This document shows positions 57,672-64,000 of a DNA stretch of 64,000 nucleotides, piece after piece. The stretch covers positions 39,627,800 to 39,691,799 of the forward strand of contig CM055092.1 in assembly GCA_029204225.1 (NCBI GenBank). The letters are read 5' to 3'. The stretch comes from Diphasiastrum complanatum. Its lineage: Eukaryota; Streptophyta; Lycopodiopsida; Lycopodiales; Lycopodiaceae. Every line of letters begins with the position of its first letter. The stretch's first letter is position 1. The position numbers were made by a program, and so were the translations under genes. The notes below the pieces were generated by a model, which was given only the letters and a program-made list of their open reading frames with translations, was not told the origin of the DNA and made no database searches.

Positions 57672-58354
57672 CGCGTGGAGGCTCACGGGCGGTGAACCGG
57701 AGAGAGGCTGTAGCGCGTGGAAGTGTTTAGCATCTGGAAGAGCTACCTTCGGCACTCGAGATTGTTAGCAACCATCAGATAAGCCTTCAATAAGATCAAT
57801 GGCCAAGATGAAGTTCTCAAGGAGAAACGTGGGCCACAGGATGGTGGATCACCCTTAGATGGGCTTTGAAAGGGTCCTGAAGATCTGAAGGGCAAAGACA
57901 CCCTTCTTTTCATTAAAAATTTTCAAAGTGAAAAAATTGTTGGGTCCCAAGTTTTGTGAAAGGTGAAGTTTCTTCACACTGAAGAAACAGTTTAAAAACC
58001 CAAATTGCCCTTATTTTCACCTCCTTTAGCCTATTTTGGCCAAACGAAAGGCTATAGCCTCCAAACGAAGGGCACCCTGACTGTACCTACAAGTACGATA
58101 CACCAAAACAGAGTGATTGCAGTGGGGAAAGTGTTCGGAGCACGCCAGAAGTGATTTCACCATTCCACTGGGCAGGTAGCTGGGAGTTGGTGACGAGAAA
58201 TATTTCGAAAAGCGACGCCAGTTTGGCTTTCAATTTGTGTGGCGGGTGGCCTGGTAAGCCAAAAATTGCAGGTCATTATTTTTTATTTCTGACATCACGG
58301 TTGGCTTTGGCCGGCACTTTATAGCCTACAGGTGGAGTTTCAAGCAGTTCGGGA
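57075..58354 (+). other. Leader of element H, with PBS and GA microsatellite
   Basis: PBS TGGTATCAGAGC at 57075-57086. At 57617-57669 lies an uninterrupted (GA)n run, flanked by near-identical GTGGAGAGAG and GAGAGGTCRCGTGGA phrases, so the run probably grew inside a small duplication. No coding domain seen. Confidence 0.8.
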
Positions 58355-59243
58355 ATGGCAAACATCAATGAGGCAATTTTGGACGATGCAAGCAAACTTG
58401 ATGGGGCTTCTAACTACAACATCTGGAAATTCAAAATGAAGAGCATTTTGATGGAGAAAGAGTTATGGGAGATTGTGGCAGGTATTGAATTCCGGCCAAA
58501 TACCACTCTAGGTGACATGAGGACCTTTGATAAAAAGGCACAGAGAGCATTGTCCTTAATCAATCTTTCAGTGAAAGACCATGTAATCACTCATATAAGT
58601 GATGCCACGACGGCTAGGGGAGCTTGGAAAGCTCTTAGAATGCAATTTCAAACTTGCAATCCAGCTCGGGCCATGTTCTTGAAGTCAAGATTGAACGCAG
58701 TAAGGATGGAAGAAAGTGAATTAGTGGGATCTTTCTTCACCAGGATAAAGGAGCTGAGAGACCAACTTGTGGCAATTGGAGAACCAATTAGGGACGTTGA
58801 ACTGGTACATACCACAATGAGCGATGTCTCGGAAGGGCTATAGATGTTTGTGAGTGGCATTACTTCGAGGGAGAGCCTGCCTACTTTTGAAGACTTCCAC
58901 GGAATCATGTTGCAGAAAGAGCAGGATCACGAAGTGGTGAAGTCAAGGCAAACCCCACAGGAGGATCAAGCCTTGCTTGCTAAAGGCAAGCAGAAAGGAT
59001 GGAAAAAAGATTCCCAAGAAATCCAAGGATGATGATGACAAGGGAGAGTCATCATCAAAAGGAAAAAAGAAAAAGAAAGACAAATGTTACTATTGGGCAC
59101 GCGAGTGTTACAAGAAAAAAGCGGACATAAAGGCAGGAAAAGTGACTCAACAAGGCAACATTGCCGAAGATGATGGAGAAGATGACGAGACAAGTGTCTT
59201 CTCATCGGCATTGGCATCCCAAGTTGATGATGGTGTCAGATAG
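58355..59243 (+). pseudogene. Gag of element H with deleted zinc knuckle
   Basis: The ATG at 58355 starts a gag domain: LDGASNYNIWKFKMKSIL, LWEIVAGIE, KAQRALSLINLSVKDHVI and TRIKELRDQLVAIGEP. It stops at 58843 (TAG), then continues in the same or a shifted frame to 59243. The zinc knuckle reads CYYWARECYKKK: compared with the family pattern C-Y-Y-C-x4-H-W-A-R-E-C, the second Cys and the His have been removed by a small in-frame deletion of about 18 bp. Gag would no longer bind nucleic acid in the usual way. Confidence 0.88.
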
Positions 59244-60243
59244 TTCATAGATTCAAGCGCCACAAGGCATATGACCAAGAAACGTGATTGGTTTGAAAAA
59301 TTCTCACCAATCCATGATGGGAATAAGGTCACTCAAGCCAATGGAGAGGAATGCCAAATACAGGGTGTGGGCAATGTGCCTGTGTAGTTTCCTGATGGTA
59401 AAATCAAGAACATCCCTAATGTGTTTTATGTTCCTGGACTCAAAAAGAGTTTGCTTTCTGTTGGAGTAATGGCTAATCAACATCTTAAGGTTGAATTTGT
59501 CAAGGATGGATGCCTTATGAGGGATATGAACCACAATCATAAAGTGGTGGCGAAAGGTTATAGAGATAGTAACTGTGGCCTTTATAGATTGGATGCTACA
59601 AAACCAGGAGAATATGGTTTGGCTATCTCAACAACATCTCAATCTGAATTGTGGCACAGAAGACTTGGTCATTTGAACTATGGAGCAACTGGATGCACGC
59701 ATCAAAGTGCTAAGATCTGATAGAGGGGGCGAATACAAATCTGATGATTTCGAGGACTTTTGCAAGGAACACGGTATCAAAAGACAATTCACACAGTCAC
59801 ACACGCCGCATAGTAATGGTGTAGCTGAAAGGAAAAATAGGACTATTATGGAGAGTGCACGCTCCATGATGAAGCAACTGGGCTTGACCGATTCACTTTG
59901 GTCGGAAGCGTGCAGTGCGGCAACGTTCTTGCAAAATAGGAGTCCTACAGTTGCGGTTCCAAATGTGACTCTAGAAGAAGCATTTACAGGAATAAAGCCA
60001 AAAGTCAACAAATTTTGTGTCATTGGATGTAAGGCCTATGTACATGTGCCAAAGGAGGAGCGAAAGAAACTTGATGCCAAAGCAATCAAGTGTATCTTCA
60101 TCGGTTATGACGAGAGGACCAAGGCATACAGGTGTTTTGATCCTGTAATGAACAAGATTCACATTAGCAAAGATGTGATCTTTGATGAGACACATAGGTA
60201 TGAAGATGAAGACCATGCAAGTGGTGAAACGTCACAATTTTAG
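59240..60243 (+). pseudogene. Protease and deleted integrase of element H
   Basis: Protease is at about 59244-59280 as FIDSSATRHMTKK (Gly of D-S-G replaced by Ser). The GAG-pre-integrase block ends with LWHRRLGHLN near 59650-59680. From there the sequence jumps to KVLRSDRGGEYKSDDF (59703 on), so the integrase zinc finger and the first catalytic Asp are missing. The integrase then continues with RQFTQSHTPHSNGVAERKNR (the third acidic residue is in context), LWSEACSAATFLQNRS and KCIFIGYDERTKAYR, and the frame ends at 60241. It cannot be catalytically active. Confidence 0.9.
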
Positions 60244-60349
60244 AAGAAGAAAATGAAGAAGACACTCCAGAAGATGATGCATGTGAAAATGAGAGTCAGG
60301 AGGGCGAGTCTGAAAGAACACCACCTATTCAAGAGCCTAGGGGAGGTAC

Positions 60350-61500
60350 TTGCCAATAGGAGCAATAAAGGAGAAACCAGTTGAAAGTAAGAGACATTAC
60401 TTAGACACTCCTTGGGATACATACTCTCCACGTAGTGTATCACCTGAATCTAAAATACCAAAATGGTATGAGAAGCTCATGAAGGACACAAAGCTAAATC
60501 AACCAGGATCCAGCACACAAGGAGAAGTGAGAAGATCAATGCGGGAAAGGAAGTCTCCCGATCGTTATCATGTGAACTATGCCCTAATGAGTGACATTTT
60601 GAAGTGTCGAGAGCCATCAACCTTTGATGAGGCAAAAGATCACAAAGAATGGTAAAGGGCAATGGAAGAGGAGATGGAATCCATCCACATGCATGATACA
60701 TGGGAGTTAGTTGATCTACCACTTGGAAAGAAACCCATTGACAATAAATGGGTGTTTAGAACAAAGTTTCATGCGGATGGCACGATAGCAAAGCATAAGG
60801 CACGCCTAGTAGTGAAGGGTTATGAGCAAAGCAAAGGAATTGACTATGAAAAGACATTTGCTCCAGTGGCTAAGTGGACTACGCTACGCCTTATCATTGC
60901 CCTAGCATCTCATTTTGGGTGGAAGATCCATTAAATGGATGTGAAGTCCGCATTTTTGAATGGTGACTTAGAGGAAGAAGTTTACATGGTCCAACCGCAG
61001 GGCTTTATGGCAAAAGGGCAAGAACAGAAGGTATGTAAACTACGCAAAGCACTTTATGGCCTTAAGCAAGCGCCACGCGCATGGTATAGACACATTGACA
61101 ATTACTTTCTTTCTTACGGGTCTGTTAGAACAAATTCAGATCCAAATATTTATGTTCTTATAAACGATGACAACATTGCCTTGATTGTACTTTATGTTGA
61201 TGATATCATTATCACGGGCAATGATGAGAACCTCACTCGTTCTATGAAAGCCAACTTATGCAAGCAGTTTGAGATGACAGATTTAGATCTTATGCACTAT
61301 TGCTTGGGTGTTGAAGTATGGCAAACTGGCAGTGAAATCAAGTTATGTCAAACCAAGTATGTGGGCGAGGTATTGGAGAGATTTCACATGACAGAGTGCA
61401 AACCTTCCATCACCCCTTGCGAAGCTGGTAAGAAATTATCTCGTATTGATGATAGCGCATATGTTGACGCTACTCTATTTCGTCAGCTAGTTGGGAGTTG
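60350..61500 (+). pseudogene. Reverse transcriptase of element H
   Basis: Linker frames 60350-60655 are followed by the RT start at 60662 (DTWELVDLPLGKKPIDNKWV). FAPVAKWTTLRLIIALA and the catalytic MDVKSAFLNGDLEEEVY (near 60935) are interrupted by one TAA where most relatives have Gln (KIH-stop-MDV). The palm LIVLYVDDIIITGN has YVDD at 61193-61204. The frame shifts at about 61500 after RQLVGS. Confidence 0.92.
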
Positions 61501-62142
61501 ATATATCTTACGACTACACGTCCTGATATCTGCTATGCTATAAGTTTGATTAGTCAATTCATGTCATCACCCACTATGGACCATTGGAAAGATGCGAAAA
61601 GGATTTTGAGGTATGTGAAGGGTACACCTAAACTTGGCCTAATTTACAAAAGACAAAGTGTTTTACCTAAGTTGTAGGGTTATGTTGACACTGATTGGGC
61701 AGGAAGTATAGATGATAGAAAGTCAACAACAGGTTATGCCTTCAATTTTGGTAGGGGTTGTTTTTCATGGTCTAGCAAGAAGCAAAATACTATTTTTCTT
61801 TCTTCTACAGAAGCCGAATATAAAGCGTTAAGTTCTGCTACTCAGGAAGCTGTTTGGCTACGTAAGTTGTTATGTGAGATTGGCATGAAGCAGGTGAATC
61901 CTACTGTTATTTTCTGTGACAGTCAAAGTGGAATACAATTGGCTAAGAATCATGTCTTTCACGCAAGGACAAAACATATTGAGGTAAAATATCACTCTGT
62001 GCGTGAGAATCTACAATCTGAAGATATAAGTATTGTACATTGTTCTACGTTGTTACAAGTTGCTGATATAATTACGAAAGCTTTAAGTAAAGAAAACTTT
62101 GAGACTTTTAGAGCCAATCTTGGCTTAGATCTGGTTATGTAA
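61501..62142 (+). pseudogene. RT connection and RNase H of element H
   Basis: Continues with [18 protein letters not shown], a TAG near 61676, then VDTDWAGSIDDRKSTTGY, FLSSTEAEYKALSSATQ, CDSQSGIQLAKN, RTKHIEVKYHSVREN and ADIITKALSKE. These are the RNase H Asp/Glu motifs of copia in order. The last frame (61867-62142) is intact to the natural stop. Confidence 0.92.
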
Positions 62143-62233
62143 AAAGCCTTTACTTGTAATACTATCATGGAGGTATGTTCCATGAATAGAGTAAACTCTA
62201 AAATAAAGAGAGACGTTGATCATTGAGGGAGAG

Positions 62234-62490
62234 AGTTAAAATAGCAATGATCGACTTATACAGTGCTTTCTTATTTCGACGGCACCATGTGTGCTTAGTT
62301 CTAGAATTGTCGGGCCGTCTTTCTTTTACGAGCCCTTTAAGTGCTTTTAAGCAACTTTATCTTTGTACTTACTGATCAGTTGAATATACAGTTTGAGGTG
62401 AGCTATTCTGTTGTCTTGTCTTGTTGCTGCACTTGATGTTGTGTTGTGGTGATTGTTCCGGTCGGGTGTTTTAAACTGTGTTTCTTAACT
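62234..62490 (+). repeat. 3' LTR of element H
   Basis: AGTTAAAATAGC...TTCTTAACT, with CGCTC following. Purine-rich GAGGGAGAG directly before it. Confidence 0.93.
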
Positions 62491-62514
62491 CGCTCATCAC
62501 TCAAGGAAGAAGAA

Positions 62515-62995
62515 AAGGCACGTCAAAGCAGATCCCATAAGTATTCCAAGTGATTGGAATGAGGGGTACTTAAGCAGTTACGGGTCCTTAGTCCCTCGTC
62601 CTCTAGCGCCAGCCCTTTTGAGCACTGAGGGCATGTGGATACGGGTGGCTAGGCGGTTGGGGGTGGGATCCCAACACGTGGCCCCCACGTGGCCAGTGGG
62701 CCAGGTTTTGTAACATGGTATCAGAGCCCGATTTACCCCTGTGCTTGCTTGAGGGGGAGTGTTGACGGATAAGGCAAGCCATGCACAGGGCTCACGCCTG
62801 CCTGCGTGAAGGCGCTTGAGAGTGCAAGACGTCAAAGCAGATCCCATAAGTATTCGAAGTGATTGGAATGAGGGGTTCTTAAGCAGTTACGGGTCCTTAG
62901 TCCCTTGTCCTCTGGCGTCAGCCCTTTTGGGCACTGAGGGCATGTGGACGCGGGTGGCTAGGCGGTTGGGGGGTGGGATCCCAACACGTGTTAGG
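62515..62995 (+). mobile_element. TRIM-like element: two LTRs separated by 44 bp
   Basis: A repeat occurs at 62515-62682 and again at 62828-62995 (CGTCAAAGCAGATCCC to GGGATCCCAACACGTG). The first copy continues through GGTTTTGTAACA (ends 62715), followed by TGGTATCAGAGCCC (PBS, 62716-62729), 21 bases, the purine tract GAGGGGGAG (62751-62759), and TGTTGACGGATAAGG (62760), the start of the second LTR. This is LTR-PBS-PPT-LTR with almost no interior. The left LTR lacks its 5' part and the right LTR lacks its 3' part, so no target duplication can be seen. It is GC-richer than its surroundings. Confidence 0.8.
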
Positions 62996-64000
62996 TCAAT
63001 GCACTCAAAGAATTGCTGCAATGATCACACCAACACCATACATGATTGAAAGAGACAATTGAAGAGCACATAGATCTAAAATTGACCTATTGTTAGGAGG
63101 TTGTACAATAACTAAATCATTAATAAAGCATCCATCGATGGTATCCAAAACTAGCTACTCTAGCAATGTTCGCAAGTGCAAAGATGAGAGCCAAATCAAT
63201 ATAGAAATAACATAGATCTCCTATAGAGCAATGGATCCACACATTTCGATCTATTTATAGACATGAGAGATGACTCTCTCTCCTCTCTCTAGAGTCATAT
63301 AGTCTAAAATAGCAACTATGAACCCTACACTAACAATATTGGTCCATATGGCCAAATTTAACTCAAATAAAGGCTATTTTGTGGGACTTAAAAGTGTGAA
63401 AATTTTGGTGAACATGTACAAGTTTGGCCTCTATTCAAAAAGTAGACAAGCAAATTAGTTGACAATTTTTCATAGCCCCAAACTCTCATTATCATAATTC
63501 ATATCACGGACAAGCCCTCTAACCTTATGGGACATGGATATGAGGTTAGTCCATTTGTGTAACACAATTGTCGTGGTGAATCGGCCATGTCAGGTCTTTC
63601 TCATAAGGGTGTAATACTATAATTATTAGCATGAATTGTTGTATGAGCTCATCTTAGATCAATTCTAAGAAAATTGACTCGCTTTGAGTGTTGCCTTTTT
63701 ATTTGATATTGCATTACATTTGAATTTTGTATGTGTGAATCAAGGCTTTACAACCAATAAAAATGCAAAAATAGAGTAATTCAGCTTTGATCTCACTCTA
63801 GACATGACATCTTTTTGTCATGAATACGAGGTTCTGATTACAGGTGAACGAGTCTTGTTATTTAGCATCCTGAATAGCAAGCTTCTAGAATGGAAAAGTA
63901 ACAGTGTTATTAGATTGTAGTAAACTAGCAATCTTAAGAATTTCACTATTGCATGATGGTGAAAACAATCAATATGAGTCGTTGCGTCGATCAACTGAAT
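62996..64000. other. Right flank; possible minus-strand LTR, no gene
   Basis: No coding domain. On the minus strand a CTATAAATAG box near 63250 and a CTCTAGAGAGAGGAGAGAGAG stretch (63278-63298) resemble the promoter region of copia LTRs such as the one at 37611. I find no partner LTR or primer site, so this is only a possibility. Confidence 0.35.

Larger units (their letters stand above)
56821..62490 (+). mobile_element. copia retrotransposon (element H) with AGTTAA...TTAACT LTR ends
   Basis: LTRs at 56821-57074 (254 bp) and 62234-62490 (257 bp) are flanked by CGCTC (56816-56820, 62491-62495). A TGGTATCAGAGC site abuts the 5' LTR and GAGGGAGAG precedes the 3' LTR. The LTR ends form the perfect inverted repeat AGTTAA/TTAACT, without TG...CA. 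The LTRs differ at only a handful of positions. The interior has a 1.28 kb leader with a long GA run, then gag, protease, integrase, RT and RNase H in copia order. Damage includes several stops and deletions in the zinc knuckle and integrase, so it is not autonomous. Confidence 0.93.

Noticed and set aside
57498-57768. Frames reading through the (GA)n run
   Set aside because: Ser-Leu and Arg-Glu runs on both strands are products of the dinucleotide repeat.
62578-63049. Frames in the TRIM-like LTRs as proteins
   Set aside because: They are LTR sequence repeated in both copies; no domain.
63240-63300. LTR promoter on the minus strand as a defined element
   Set aside because: A TATA-like box and GA-rich tract are suggestive, but no paired LTR, primer-binding site or target duplication is visible within the window.

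Overview
This is nuclear DNA from a land plant with a large, retrotransposon-rich genome. The evidence is nested Ty1/copia and Ty3/gypsy elements with plant-type primer-binding sites (initiator-Met type TGGTATCAGAGC, and TGGCGCCGTTG), long AT-rich introns, tRNA-derived SINEs and one intact gene of a plant-specific membrane/ARM-repeat family. I cannot name the species; a gymnosperm-like or other TE-bloated genome would fit. There are no bacterial-type operons.

Layout. (A) 962-18983 is one old copia element with 776-779 bp LTRs and a TCCTA target duplication. It carries a stack of later events: a gag-only gypsy-like element (2796-9840, duplication ACACT), a gutted chromovirus derivative (10460-16002, duplication CCCAT) and an ~83 bp antisense piece of an organellar small-subunit rRNA (about 16602-16684) inside its pol frame. 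(B) 18984-31400 is mostly degenerate or intergenic. It has scattered exon-like segments of an unrecognised gene (22550-27360), two 86 bp SINEs with perfect target duplications, microsatellites, and the LTR and leader of a gypsy element. (C) 32036-42222 holds two convergent unrecognised genes. The long minus-strand one is split by two copia elements, 33023-36898 (duplication TCCTC, LTRs about 1% diverged) and 37611-41055 (truncated). (D) 42240-49200 holds gypsy debris, mainly a minus-strand gag-protease element that stops just before reverse transcriptase. (E) 50552-53290 is the only intact, clearly cellular gene: a single-exon 912-codon membrane protein with ARM-like repeats. (F) 54450-62995 holds copia remnants, a nested copia element (56821-62490, duplication CGCTC) and a TRIM-like pair of LTRs separated by only 44 bp.

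Apart from the ARM-repeat gene, coding capacity is almost all decayed transposon genes. Most copia copies lack part of gag or integrase, and two gypsy-type elements keep gag but no polymerase. The locus therefore looks like a nest of mostly non-autonomous elements. The most notable points are the organellar rRNA insert in a retrotransposon frame, two unrelated elements sharing the unusual LTR ends AGTTA...TAACT, the ultra-short TRIM-like element, the gag-only element with a minisatellite leader, and the unknown split gene ending in a conserved-looking block.
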